Origin: Hypomesus transpacificus
Lineage: Eukaryota; Chordata; Actinopteri; Osmeriformes; Osmeridae
DNA: 64,000 nt
Assembly (NCBI RefSeq): GCF_021917145.1
Contig: NC_061062.1
Coordinates: 4,056,466 to 4,120,465, forward strand
Reading direction: 5' to 3'
The notes beneath the pieces are model-generated. The model was not told where the DNA came from and did no database searches. It worked only from the letters and a program-made list of their open reading frames with translations. Shown one piece after another: positions 1 through 12,663 of this stretch. Made by a program: the position numbers and the translations under genes. Positions within the stretch are counted from its first letter, which is position 1, and each line of letters begins with the position of its first letter.

Positions 1-3000
1 AGGTTAAACTGCGGTGAAATTGTTTTTCTTACCAGTGTCTCGCTAACACAGCGTTGCCGTGAGCTACAGTGGTTTAAAACTACAGGTAACTATAATTTTA
101 CTAACAAATCGTTTACATGTACGATCACGTAAAAGTCATAATAAATCCAAAAACTTATATTTATTTGTGTGGAATGTTTATTTTAACGATTGAAAACAGA
201 TGTATCTCAGACAGCTGTCATATATAGGCTATCATCAGGAAACGGTGTAGCCTAAATGTCATGATGCTATTGCTAACGCATCAGCCGCAGACTACTGTTT
301 CCTTAAGTACAGAAGAGGTACTTTCTTAATCATATCAGCGTATATCACATTGTGAATTACATGTAATATACATTCACAATTGAGTTTTTTTTTTATCACA
401 ATGTTAACATTAAAAATCACCCTGCCTGGCCTCTTTGCTTGTGGCGTTTCTACAGCTGTCTTGCCGTTTTATGTAAATCTAGTTAGCCTAGGTATCTCCC
501 AGAAGTTAACGAGCTGCTAAACTAATGTTCTACTATAGGTAATCACGTGTGTTAGTGACGTTACTAGAAAATTAGCCACTGTTGGCTTCACTTTTCGCCA
601 CAAAAACGTAATTTAAACCTAAACTGTGCAACGGAACATAAATCCCAATACAAGCAGCGCAATCGCTACCAAGACGAACAGTTGGACATCGACGTTGTCT
701 ATGTAGTCCAAATATTGGGATCCTATGGGGTGGGAAAATAAATAACAATACAAATAATAATATATATGTGAGAGAACAAAGTGCTCTTGCCGAAGTCAAA
801 CACAGCTAATAAGTCTAGGTTAAGAGAGCTTTGCACCAGACACCCATTTCCTATGGAAGGCAGATTAACCGTCAAGGGACAGCAGTGGTAGAATGTGTCC
901 AGGCGACGGGGGAGAGGAGACACTGCCCTGACACCCTGGGCTCGGGGTTCGTGTTATCTTTAGAGGAGCAGTGACAGGGAAAACGTAGGGCTGCAGAAAC
1001 AACAGTCACATTGGTGAACCATCATCTTCACAGCAGCCCACTGTTCCATGATGTGAGTAGGTGAGTGTGTCCCAGGGTCTGCGCTTATTATCAAGATTGT
1101 GTCTCAGCCCTGTGAGGAGAGAGGACAGGCCCATGGGTGTGCTGGATGATGGAGAATCTGGACTCTACTTCTGTAGATCCCCAGGCCAGGACAGCAGACA
1201 GTTGGTCCTGTCTGGACCCAGACAGTCCAGGGTACTTTGACTTTTTTCATTCATATACAAGGATCCAGTAGCTGCAGCCGTAGTGAACGCTAGGTTTTTT
1301 TGGATCTTTCTAAGGTGAATTCTTTCTGAGCCAGGCTCACCATAGTCAAGACTGAAATGTCAAAACATCAGTATTGACCAATTTTATGAATATCGGCCAA
1401 TGGTATTGGCCAATAATCCTATTGGTGCATCTCAGTCAAGTGAATGTTGGTCTACTCTAGGGGAGTCAGATGGCTAAGGGGTTAGGGAATTGGGCTAATA
1501 ATCAGAAGTTTGCCGGTTCAATTCTTGGCCTTGCCAAATGACGTTGTGTCCTTGGGCAAGGCACTTCACCCTACTTGCCCCGGTGAAATGTCCCTGTACT
1601 TACTATAAGCCGCTCTGAATAAGAGCGTCTGCTATGTGACAAAATGTAAATGTCCTCTCAGTTCTGTGAAAGGAAACCACACATTCTCAGTTCCGTTTTT
1701 GTCAGTGATGACAGCAGATGTGTGTGTGCGTATGCGTGTGCGTATATGTGTCCAAGGCATCACTGTGTTCAAAAACTTTACTGAACCCCTTTACAGAGTG
1801 AGTCACTGCTGCAGGAAGGAGCGAGGAAGGCGGTCAGACAGCTCTGTGTGATGCTCAGCTCTCACTCTGCTTGGAGTCCCCTATGGCGACGTGTTCAGTA
1901 TAATACAACACGCTCAGGACATGAGCAGTACAGTGTGTGTGTGTGTGTGTGTTCAGGGTGAGGGGGGGAGCTTTGCTATGACAACATCCTGAGCAGTTTT
2001 TTGACTTTAGGGATTCGGAGATTAAACAATGTTCTGACTAACAGGTTAATCAGTGACATGAATACATGGAAACTATTTTTCCCAGGAACCATGAGGCAGA
2101 ATTCTGCCCAGTTACTTTAAAAAGCAACCCTCAGAAACTTGGAAAAAACCTTTTTGTGAATGGACATGCAGGCTAAAGACTAAAATGTCAGGTACACCTT
2201 GAACGTAATCGTGATAAGAGCATAGAAAGAATATTGGAATGATGGTGTGGTATGGTGGAATGATTTGTTGAATTTCTGGTGAGCTGTTTCTTCAGTCCCT
2301 AGTGCAACCCATCTTTCCCATACAGACCTGTCTAGATCCAACTTAAACAGGATGTGGCGAAAAACAAACAAAACAAAAAGACAAATGAAAAAAAGACTTT
2401 CAGTACCTACCTTTCAGTAGGTACTGACTTCTATATTCTCTGCCTGTTGTCTCCCCCAGGAAACCACTACTATATAACTACATCTATAAACCACATGCCA
2501 CAGAACAGATACACAACACAGAACTACATTTAGACGGATATTCACTTTGTAGGCTAAATCTACAGACAGGCCTACATCATCAGAGCCTAGTGTATTCATC
2601 ACCTCTTCCCCCTGCAGCTCCAGAGACTGCAGACCTGCCAGGCTTCTCTAACAGTCTGAGGAGAATGGAGAAGAATCTGGGCCATGCGCTCTGGTAACCA
2701 AGTTCAGTTTAGCCGTCAGCTCAGTGGAATTCAGTCTGGTGGTTTGGTCAGTGGAACTCAGTAGGACACTACGGCAGCCTGATTACTAAAACTCAGGAGA
2801 ACCAAATGGCGGCTCATTCAGTAGAGTAGATTGCTAAGGCAGCTTAGTCAGTCAGGTCCATTCGTATACATTTCCACTGGAGACTGATGGCAGGACCATG
2901 GCAACAGGCCATGGTGCCCGGAGAAAGGATGGCCCCATTTAAACCGGAGCTAAAGGGAACAAGGACCTTAAGAATATAAACTCCTGAGGGACAGTTGAGA

Positions 3001-4384
3001 CAAATAGAACGCCTGGAGAACCGTCAGGAACAGTATACATGCTGGCATCCTGACTTGGTGGTGCCGGTGAGGACACCATCCTGGCACTGGCACCTTCTGC
3101 AAGATTGCCAGCAGGAGAGGACCAGTCTTGGAGCTGGAGGGGTTGGAGTAACTTGGCCAGGACTACAAGTGCCTTTAGAAAGCCTTGGTACAGCCCAGTA
3201 GCTGACCAAAAGAACACCCCAGAGACCATGCCTCCACCAGAGGAATGTGTTGGTTAGCCCCAGAACCTCTCCCACTGGGGAGTGCTTTCTGCTCAAACCT
3301 TGGAAAACATGCAGCTTGCTAACTGTCATTTGTCATTCCAGTCACGCGAAGTGTCTTTAGAATGTTCCCATTACAAAAATGTTGCACGTTGAATGTCACT
3401 CGAACGAAAATAACTAACTTTCTAAATCTATAAAGTCCAAAAGAAAGGGAGATAAAACGGGTCCACTAGGAACCTTGCACCTGTACCTTAGACAACCGAA
3501 CACCTTCCACTTGCTGTTTTACTAAAAGACACGAGAGCCATCTTAACAAAAGCTCCAAATGTTTCAAGGATTTGATTTTGTTCTTCGGTCGATTCCGAGG
3601 AGGCAATTCTGCTCATAGTTGTTTATTTTGATTGGTGAAAAGTACACACAGCATACTGTGCTCCGAATGTGTGTGTTGGACACGGACACTGATGGTCAAG
3701 CCAATTTAGAATTAATTCATTATGCGTTTAAATTATAAAAACATTACATTTTTGCAAGTCAAAATTCAGATAACCATGTTTTTGGTAGGTTTAATTAAAG
3801 CATCGTGAAAGTAGAGATGAGAGACATTAAGCACCATAAAACGATCAGGACCACCATGTCAAATCAAAACAGAAATGCATGCAAAGTTAATAGGTACATG
3901 TGATAAAACAAGCAGCCGTTTTCTAACCTTATTCGTTAACTCCTTTCTTGTAACAGCTCGCGTGTTAAGCCCCGGTCTGAAACAGCTGCATGCTCTCAGA
4001 CAGATGTGAAATGAAATAACGCAGGAAATAAGGATCTTACGGTATATCAACGGGGCGGCGCGTGTTGAAGTGCTGCTATCTTCACAGTAATCTTTGCTAT
4101 GCCACTTGTAATTAAAACAGTAAAGACTCCTCCACATTCCACATTTCTTACTATGCGTCATAAAATTAATTCTCACCTCCACCCCTATTCCGATTAAAAG
4201 GGGGTTCCCTGTTTTGTCATAAACACTTACTTTCACAAACGTGAAATCGTGTTTGTGCTGCGCAGAGCGTGACAACCGATGACCGCAGGAAAAGTAAAAA
4301 GATGAAATGATTTACTTAAGTTAGAATAATTTAACTGCAAAAAAAAAAAGTTCTCTCAACCATCTGACAACAAAAAGACAACAA
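1..4384. other. intergenic region, no supported gene
   Basis: No exon chain or recognisable protein was found on either strand. The stretch is AT-rich at the far left and carries a tRNA-derived SINE near 1460-1651, a short GT run near 1937 and unremarkable single-copy sequence. The longest open frame (minus strand, 3859-4275, 138 codons) resembles no family I know and has no flanking splice structure that convinces. The right boundary is set by the probable poly(A) signal of ccdc88c at 4405-4410. Confidence 0.5.
1460..1651 (+). repeat. tRNA-derived SINE, copy 1
   Basis: A tRNA-like head (gagtcagatggctaagggg, then a B-box-like ggttcaattc) is followed by the body 'gtgtccttgggcaaggcac' and the tail 'taagagcgtctgctatg'. 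The same ~190-bp sequence recurs at 29511, 35799 and 48361. This copy has decayed more than the others (ctctgaataagagc instead of ctctggataagagc), so it is probably the oldest. Confidence 0.85.
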
Positions 4385-5910
4385 GAGGCTTCAGTTTACA
4401 AAACTTTATTATTAAAAAGGGTCAAATAGTTTTGGTCAGGAAAATTCTCTCACATGAAACTATGAAAACAAAAGCATTTTCATTAAATTAATTCCAGTCA
4501 CAAAGCACGCTGGGATGACACAGTTTCATCCCAGTACTGTTTGGTCAAGACAGCCCTGAAACAGATTTGCTTGTTTGTCTGGACCTTGTGTGCAGGTTGG
4601 GCCAGGTCTGCAAAGAGCTAGCTGGATCTGGGAGAGCATCTCAGGTCCTTGTGGTAGTTTCACTTTCCCAATAGAAGACATACATCTCCTGCAGCCAGGC
4701 CTGGATTCACCAGTGGACTATTACATTTGATCACTTATTAACATATCTTAGAAATCTCCAATGTTGGACCTGTTTCAGTAGGTCTTTAAAAGTGGTATAC
4801 ATTTGGACTGAGACACAAGTCTCCTCATTGGACAGAAAATAGGAATCCAGTCTGGACAGGAAGTTGGAGACATAAGTGGGATGAGTGTTGTAGCCAGACT
4901 GTGCACCAGTACAAACTGCACCACAAAGCCAACACACACCAATCAAACAAAGACAGTGGACACAGTCATTTCAAAAGATCAGTCTGAAGAACATAAATAA
5001 ATACATTGGAAGTCTTATTGCCTTTCGTGAGGTTTGTTTCAGTGTTTCAACATAATCAAGAACTCTACAACCACGACTGTGTAGTAACGGCATCAACAGT
5101 GACCGCAGAAACCCAGTGTTCAGACGCATTGACTACTTCATCATGTAAATCGTCATCCTCATCATCTTCTTCCTATAGTGCTCTTAGGAATGTATTTGAA
5201 CCCAGAATTCATATTTACAGAACATTTTAACAGCAACAAGTAGCAGGGATATACATGGTTTTATTCTCTGTCTTGGTTCTCTGCTTCTCATTATTCTACA
5301 ATCTCTCTCCCCCTCTCCCTCTCTCCCTCTCTCTCTCCCTGCATCCTCTACCCCGTAGTTAGGCTGACCAGTGTTAGTAGGATCTGGGCCAGCCAGTGTG
5401 GTCAGGACTCAGCCATGGCGGCCAGGGAGGAAACCCTTCCAGTAAAGCCCTGGAGAGCTGCATGCTGGGACGCCGTGAGGACCGAGAGGAGGGTGTAATT
5501 ACACTGGGAGGGGTCGACAAGCTCCGTCTTGAGTGTCCTTCTGTCCCCTGTCAGAATAGAACTGGGACCACATGGCTCGGCTGGTGGGGGGGTGGGGGGG
5601 GAGCCTGAGAGAGGGTGGTGATCAGCAGAACTGGCGTGGGAGGAAGGAGCAAACATTCATGTCTCTAGTGCCTTTCATCTCTTTCTGTGTTACTGGAGGA
5701 GTACAGCTGTGACAGCAGACTGGGGAGAGGGGCGGGGCAGGGGGGGGTCAGTGGTCTCTTTGGGGTGTAGATGTCCAGCTGTGAACCAGTCAATTACAGG
5801 TTGGGTTAATTAATCAGAAGGGAACCGAGCCATGCGTGTGTGTGTGTTCCAGTCCTGCACAGTCCACCGTGGCAGTAGCTGTCCTGTAGGCTAGTCCTCA
5901 CCCCAGACGT
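4385..5910 (-). other. ccdc88c: probable 3' UTR of ccdc88c
   Basis: Sequence downstream of the ccdc88c stop codon, free of convincing exons. Two AATAAA hexamers lie on the minus strand, at 5260-5265 and 4405-4410. The second, followed by a GTTTTGTAAACTG-type end, looks like the main cleavage site and would give a ~1.5-kb UTR. The boundary is inferred from sequence only. Confidence 0.5.
4405..4410 (-). promoter_or_regulatory. poly(A) signal AATAAA, probable ccdc88c end
   Basis: tttatt on the plus strand reads AATAAA on the transcribed strand, about 1.5 kb after the ccdc88c stop. An earlier alternative hexamer is at 5260-5265. Use of either one is inferred. Confidence 0.45.
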
Positions 5911-8909
5911 CTAGACGCAACCGTACTCGTACCAGACGGTCTGGGGGTCGTCGTTGGGGTCTGGGGAGGAGGGAGCAGTCTTGGGTGGCTCCTCTGTCCC
6001 ACAGCCCACCCCGCCCCCCTCAGTCTTCTTCAACAGGGAAGAGTCGGACGTCACCCTTCCCTCCGCCTCCGCCTCCTCCAGACGCAGAGCCGGAACCGCC
6101 CTCACCGGCGTCACCATGGCAACCTCCCCGCGATGCTGCTGGGGGGCGGATCGCCCCTGAGACAGGCTGTTTCGATTGGTTCCTGACCTCCCCCCTGCTG
6201 CGCTGTGGCGGTCCGGCGGCAGGGACAGGGAGGATGAGTGGTGAAGGGGCGGGGCTAGGGGGGAGTACCCTCCGTCTCCATGCTGATTGGTGGTGGGGCC
6301 TGCCAGTCGGGCAGACAGGGGGCGTTCCCTCGCCCCAGAGCCCGCCCCGGGCCTCCTCACGACACCCTCCAGGGCACCGTCAGGACGGAAGCTGTCCGGC
6401 CCGTTGGACCGCAGCAGGTCAGCTGACGCCAGGCTGAAGGTTCGACTCAAACCACTACCAGCCCCGCCCCCCCGGGACACAGGGGAGTGTACGGAGGAAG
6501 GTCGGCCCACAGGTGTCCCCCCTGACCCCCCAAGCCCGTTGCTGGCCCTGTGAGGGAGGGTCTGAGAGTTAGAGGCGGGAGGGGCGGAGTCAGGCAGACG
6601 CATGCTGGGCTTAACGCTCTGGCCTGGCTTGTTAGCCCCGCCCCCCGTCTTGAGGGTGGGGGTGACGTAGCTGGTGGGGGTTTTAGTGCCGTCCCGGGGG
6701 GGAGGGGTCCGGCCAGGGGGGGCTCGGTCCCTCTCCCCCCCCGGACCCCTGGTGAAATATTCAGTCATCAGATCTTCTCTGCTGCCTGTCTGCACCTGGA
6801 CGGATAGACACACACGCACAAACACACACACACACAGACAAACAAATAAACACACAGGGTTAGATACTCAAACTTTGCAGCTTCACATACTCTCCTAACC
6901 CTCACTAACTTCTTTTGTCAGGGGATGAGAACTCCCAGCAGATTTTAAACTTCCTGGATTAGTGACATCAGCATAGCGCTAAGGGGCTGATCCAATCAGA
7001 GCCCGTTTGTTTAGATGAACACAGGAGGGACAGAGAGACTAATCTCACTCTAAACATTACAAACAGAACTGGGTGGACCACAGATGAGTGTGTGGTGGAG
7101 AGTGTGTGTGTGTGTGTGTGCGTTGTGAGAGACTCCATCATGCATTTACCAAGTAAAACATGTTTACAGCATAGCAGGTCGTAAAGCCATCAATCTAAAC
7201 ACACACATGCACACACACATACGCTCACACAATTATCTGAATGGCCCTTTATTACAACAGGCAGTGGCCACCAGCCAAACAGCCAATCAACTACTGGTTA
7301 ATTTAATTGAGACAAAAAGCCTTAAAACAAGCTGTAAAACAAACAGCACAATTGATTCCTCCATCCTGCTTCCTTCCTTACAAACACGATCACATTTCAT
7401 GCAATCCGTTAGTTTGTCTGTCAATTACTCTTAATAACTTCATCACCGATATCATCATAACATGACGCACAGGCAGGAATGCGTACCAGTGCTTTATAGT
7501 CTGTTGAAAACTAAACACACACACACACAGCCAAGTTTCTCCACAATGCTAATGCTGACCTCTCCTCGGCTGTGATAGGACACATGAGTCTGTGGAGGCG
7601 TGGTCAGTACTCACGGTGGGCGGGGATAGAGTATTGCTCTCATACAGGAACTCCTCCAGGGTGACCATCTGGCTGCCGGGGGAGGACGGACGATTCCGGC
7701 CGGGGGCGAGGCCGGGGGCGAGGCCGGGGGCGAGGCCGGGGCGGGCCGAGCCTCTCTGGGGCGAGGGGTCGTAGGGGAGGGTGGAGCTGCGGGACAGTGA
7801 CTGCTGGGAGGCTTCCTGGCTGAGACCTGCCATGTCATCACTAGACATGCTGGCAGAGCGACCCTGCAGTCGCTCCACAGAGTCTGACAGACAGACACAC
7901 ACAGACAGGCAGAGAGAGACAGACAGACACACACAGACAGGTAGAGAGAGACAGGCACATAGACACACACAGACAGGTAGAGAGAGACAGAAAGAGAGAG
8001 AGACAGACACACACAGACAAGCAGAGAGAGACAGACAGGTAGGCAGACAGACACACACACAGACAGGCAGAGAGAACCAGACATGCTCAGACATGCTTTT
8101 TGAGGGTAGACCTTAAACAGTAAATATCAGTGCAGACATGGTATGCAGTGCTTCTGGTGGTGGTATTTGATATTTAAAGAGCAAAGAGCTGGAGTTACAT
8201 AGTGACAATGTAGTACTGTAGTCAAAGTGAAGTACTGTGAGTATAGCATGTAGCAGAAACATTATACTGTAGTCACAATGTAGTACTGTGGAAACTGTGT
8301 AGTGCTAAAGAAAGTACTACAGTCTCAGTATAGTACTGTAGCAACAGTGTAGAACTACAGTAACAGTGTAGTACTATAGTAACAGTGTAGTACTATAGTA
8401 ACAGTGTAGTATTATAGTAATCTAATCTAACAGTGTAGTACTGTAGTAACAGTGTAGTACTGTAATAACAGTGTAGTACTATAGTAACAGTGTAGAACTA
8501 TAGTAACAGTGTAGTACTATAGTAACAGTGTAGTATTATAGTAATCTAATCTAACAGTGTAGTACTGTAGTAACAGTGTAGTACTGTAGTAACAGTGTAG
8601 TACTGTAATAACAGTGTAGTACTATAGTAACAGTGTAGAACTATAGTAACAGTGTAGTACTATAGTAACAGTGTAGTATTATAGTAATCTAATCTAACAG
8701 TGTAGTACTGTAGTAACAGTGTAGTACTGTAATAACAGTGTAGTACTATAGTAACAGTGTAGAACTATAGTAACAGTTTAGTACTATAGTCATCTAATCT
8801 AACTGTGCAATAACAGTGTTGTGGGGTAAAGTTGTCACCTCGACAGTTTACAGGAGAGTTGCTGCTGGAGGTGTTGTGGCTGAGCTCGGCAGAGCCTGGT
8901 CTATATCCT

Positions 8910-8944
<35 letters not shown>

Positions 8945-11472
8945 ACAGAGACACACACCACAGAGACACACACACGCCACACACACACCACAGACAGACA
9001 CACCACACAGACACACACACGCCACACATAAACAAAACTCAGATAATGAGGAACTCATTGATTGAGGGAGAAAGTGTGTCGTGACAGAAACCAAGAAGGC
9101 ACTCAAGGAACTTTCCACATCGATCCAACCGCTCCTCTACCTGTGTTTCCATGGAGACCAGATCCCCCCAGGGTGTCGGAGGGTAGCAGGCGGGAGTCGT
9201 CGTCGTGTAGCAGACCTGGGTGTGGGGGAGGAGACGGTCAGACACCACAGCACCCCCAGACGACAGTTTGGAACTTTCTTTGCTTAAACCAGAGGAACTC
9301 GTTGGTGAGACGATGTTCTGTTGTGTACAGCTTTGCTGTTTGTTTACTTTGATTCCCATCATTCAACTGGGACCAACCAGCCGTGTAAGTGTTAAATGAA
9401 TAGTGCTGTTATTTTCCCTTCCAGATACATTATATGGAGCCATAGGTAATGAAGGCCTAGTGAGGCTGTTGTAGCCTGCGGCCTCAGCTAGCTTCCTACT
9501 GGATCGTGTGTGTGTGCAGCTTCCTGCTGGAGTGTGTGTGTGTGTTCCCTGTAGACAGCTGGGTCGTGACTGAGGTACTCTCCAGGAAGCACAGAGGCTC
9601 TGAGCAGCCCCATTGGCTGATGACTGACCAATCAGCGCCATCTGATTTCAGAAAGGTGTGTGTCTGAGCTGTGTTGTGCCTAGATACAGTACAAAGCTGC
9701 TGTGACACGGGGCTAGTCGGTGGCAAAGCAGCAAGTGACATTGTTGGAAAAAGGTAATGTACATTTTAATAATTTAAATAGACTCTGATTTTATTCCTTT
9801 GTTTTTTTTTCTTCATTTGCACACACATTCAACATGTAAACCAATCTGTGCTACCTCGGGTCCTGCGACTGGGCCTGGAGCCGGGGGTGAGAGCAGGGGT
9901 GGAGGTCTGGTTGGAGGGGGTGGAGTATGAGACGGCTCCCAGCTCTCCTCCTCTCCTCCTGGAGGAGAAGTCTTCGGCTGCACCCCCGTTGACACTCTCA
10001 CTACTGCCCCCTGGTGTCGGATACAGCTTCCTGCAACTGGAACCTCCGTGGTCACCTGACACATAAATTACAGGTGTCTCACACTGATGAACCAATCACT
10101 GAACCCTTCCAGTTGAAACATCACACAGAGTTTTCACGTGACTCGACAGCGCTGCAGACAGGACACGGTAAGAGCAGGTACACAAGTGAGGACGGAGGAC
10201 AGCATGTAACACGCATGTAAGCAGCATGTGTCTTGAACAAGGTTCTTTTTCTCAGGACATGAGGAAGTGAGACAGGCAGAATGAGAAGACCAGGGAGGGG
10301 TGAGACAGGTGGGGGGAGAGGAGCATGGATGGGTGAGACAGGTGGGGGGAGAGGAGCATGGATGGGTGAGACAGGTGGGGGAGAGGAGCATGGATGGGTG
10401 AGACAGGTGGGTAGAACAGAACAATGTGAGGCAGCATGGTGACGTCTGGGGGGAAGACAGACACACCATCATGTGCTCAGTGACTACAGCTCTGCCAGAG
10501 ACTGGCTCTTTCCTTAATCTGTCAACCCCCCCTACTTTCCCCTCTCTACCTCTTCTTCCCCCTCTATCCCTGCCCCCCTCTCCTACCCCCCTCGTCCACC
10601 TCTCTCATGCATGCAGCCCTCGTGTCCTCTCACCTTACATACAGTAGATTTATGACTGTCTAGATTACACTAGCTCTGAGTGGTGGCCTCGACCAACCCC
10701 CACTTACTAGATTAAACCCTCCATCCTGTCTTCCACACACAGACATGCTCACAGAACAAGCCAGGACACAATGTCCACACACAGGTGCGCACACACACAC
10801 GTACACCCACACAAACGTACACACACACACACATACAGACAAAGCCAGCTGTGGTAAAGCTGTCTGTACTAGGAGCTCCAGGCTGGCAGGACTACTTACT
10901 GCACGTTCTAGAGTCCAGACAGGCCAGGATAGCTACAGGCCCCTCAAGAACCTGCTCACAGTTCAGACAGTGTGTGTGTGGGCTTGTGTGTGTGTGTGCC
11001 TTTTTCAGGGAGAATACTAATAAGGGCTAATAAATAAAAGTATGGGAGAGAGTGGATGGGTGAGTACAGGTAAAGATGACAAAGATGTTGTTGAAGATGA
11101 AGGTGATGATGATGATGAAGATAGCAGCGGCATTAGAAGGCCTCGCCAGGCCCCAGAGGTTCGACAGAGCAGGTGGTGATGATGTCAGAAGAGGACCAGA
11201 AACGCAGCCTCCTGGAGAGAGAGCCCCGAGCAGCGGGGGTCCGGGGGCCCCGCTCCTTCTCCTGGCTCTTACTGCGCAGGAACCTGAACCGCTTGGCGGC
11301 CAGGGGGGCCAGCGGGGCCGAGAGGGGGGCAGGGAGGGCTATGGTGCGGGGGCAGGAGGGTGATGTCGAGGGGGGGGCAGAGAGGGGGGCACAGAGGGGT
11401 ATGGAGAGGGGGCAGGAGGGTGATGTCGAGAGGGGGGCTGGGGAGGGGGCTACATGTGGCGAATGTGTTATG

Positions 11473-11507
<35 letters not shown>

Positions 11508-12663
11508 TGAGGGGTCGGATGAAAGGAGAGAAAGAGAAAAGAGCAAGTGGAAGAGAGAAATCTGTTAATGGTGTGACTCTTTACCCATAGAATGATCCCC
11601 AAACAACCCAACAGAGACAGTAAAGGCGTCATGGCATGCAATAGAACCCAACGCTACTCTAGTAAACATGCATTACAACCTAAGTAGAACTAACAGAACC
11701 AGTCATCATGCTGAGAAAGAAAACCAGATTGAAAGTAATGCGGGAGAGAGACTGTGTGTGTGTGTGTGCACTGCCCTCTAGTGGAGCACAAGTTCCATCC
11801 AAGTGTTGGAAAGAAATGGGGTTTGTTAAGCGGGTGGGTTTGATGTTTATTTGTATTTTCATGTTTTTCTTCATTCAGTGATTTTTTCAAAGTAGGAGGT
11901 GGTGCCACCTGCAAACACAGCACAAGCCTGCCTGCCTGCCTGCCCTTTCACACAGCCTGATCAAGGTTTGGGAATGTTGCGCCTTTATGTTGCCTCGCAG
12001 TTCTGTGTAAAACCGTCATTAAACTGGCAGTGGAGGAAGTGACAGAGCTGAGTGTGTGTGTGTGTGTGTAGAAGAGAGAGCCTGGAGGGACTACACACAC
12101 TAGACCCCGACTCTGACCACACACATCTGATTCCGGAACGCCAGCAGCCCATAGAGGGGTTATTACAGGATCTCTAATACTACAGGATCTCTGCTTAGAA
12201 AGGCCTTCTTACTGACCGTCATATTGCCAGTCTGTCTGTCTGACTTACTGTCTGTCTGTCTTACTGTCTGTCTGTCCAACTGTCTGTCTGTCTTACTGAC
12301 TTACTGTCTGTCTGTCTGACTTACCGTCTGTCTGTCTGACTTACTGTCTAACAAACAGTCTGTCTAACTGTCTAACTTACGGTCCTGCTGTTGGACTTAC
12401 CTCTGATGGAGTGGGTGGAGGTCTGTGAGTTATTGAGAGAATTGTTGTGGGTGTGGTTTTCCTCGGGGGGGTCCGATCCGAGGCGGGACTGGCGAGGGGG
12501 CAGGGGTGGGGGCGGGAGAGGGGGGAATCCGTCTGGGTAGTCCAGAGTGGGGGTGTCTGGCAGGGGCAGGTCAGCGGCAGACCGAACCCTCTCTCTGGAG
12601 CTGCTGTCCTTGCGGGGTTTGATGAGCTTAGCCAGGGCTTTAGCCCCCACCCACTGGCTCTTC
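5911..12663 (-). CDS. ccdc88c: ccdc88c C-terminal tail exons (GBA motif, PDZ-binding tail)
   Basis: Exons in transcript order: 12401-12663, 9855-10055, 9141-9215, 8839-8907, 7615-7883, 5911-6795 (stop TAG at 5911-5913). The first encodes [17 protein letters not shown], conserved directly after the coiled coil. The tail is low-complexity, rich in Ser, Pro and Gly, and typical of Daple. Exon 7615-7883 carries the GBA motif; the last exon carries [39 protein letters not shown] and the terminal GCV. The small exons 9141-9215 and 8839-8907 are assigned on phase, splice sites and short matches ([10 protein letters not shown]), so they are the least certain. The other large open frames here are antisense shadows of GC-rich coding sequence. 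Confidence 0.92.

Noticed and set aside
1130..1240. Ig-like motif (DDGESGLYFC) on the plus strand
   Set aside because: Only a few residues match; there is no companion cysteine, framework or splice context, and a stop follows soon after.
3859..4275. 138-codon minus-strand open frame
   Set aside because: No recognisable homology, AT-rich, beyond the likely ccdc88c poly(A) site; could be chance.
5954..6807. Several plus-strand open frames opposite the last ccdc88c exon
   Set aside because: Shadows of the Pro/Gly/Ser-rich tail; the minus-strand frame ends in the conserved GCV tail.
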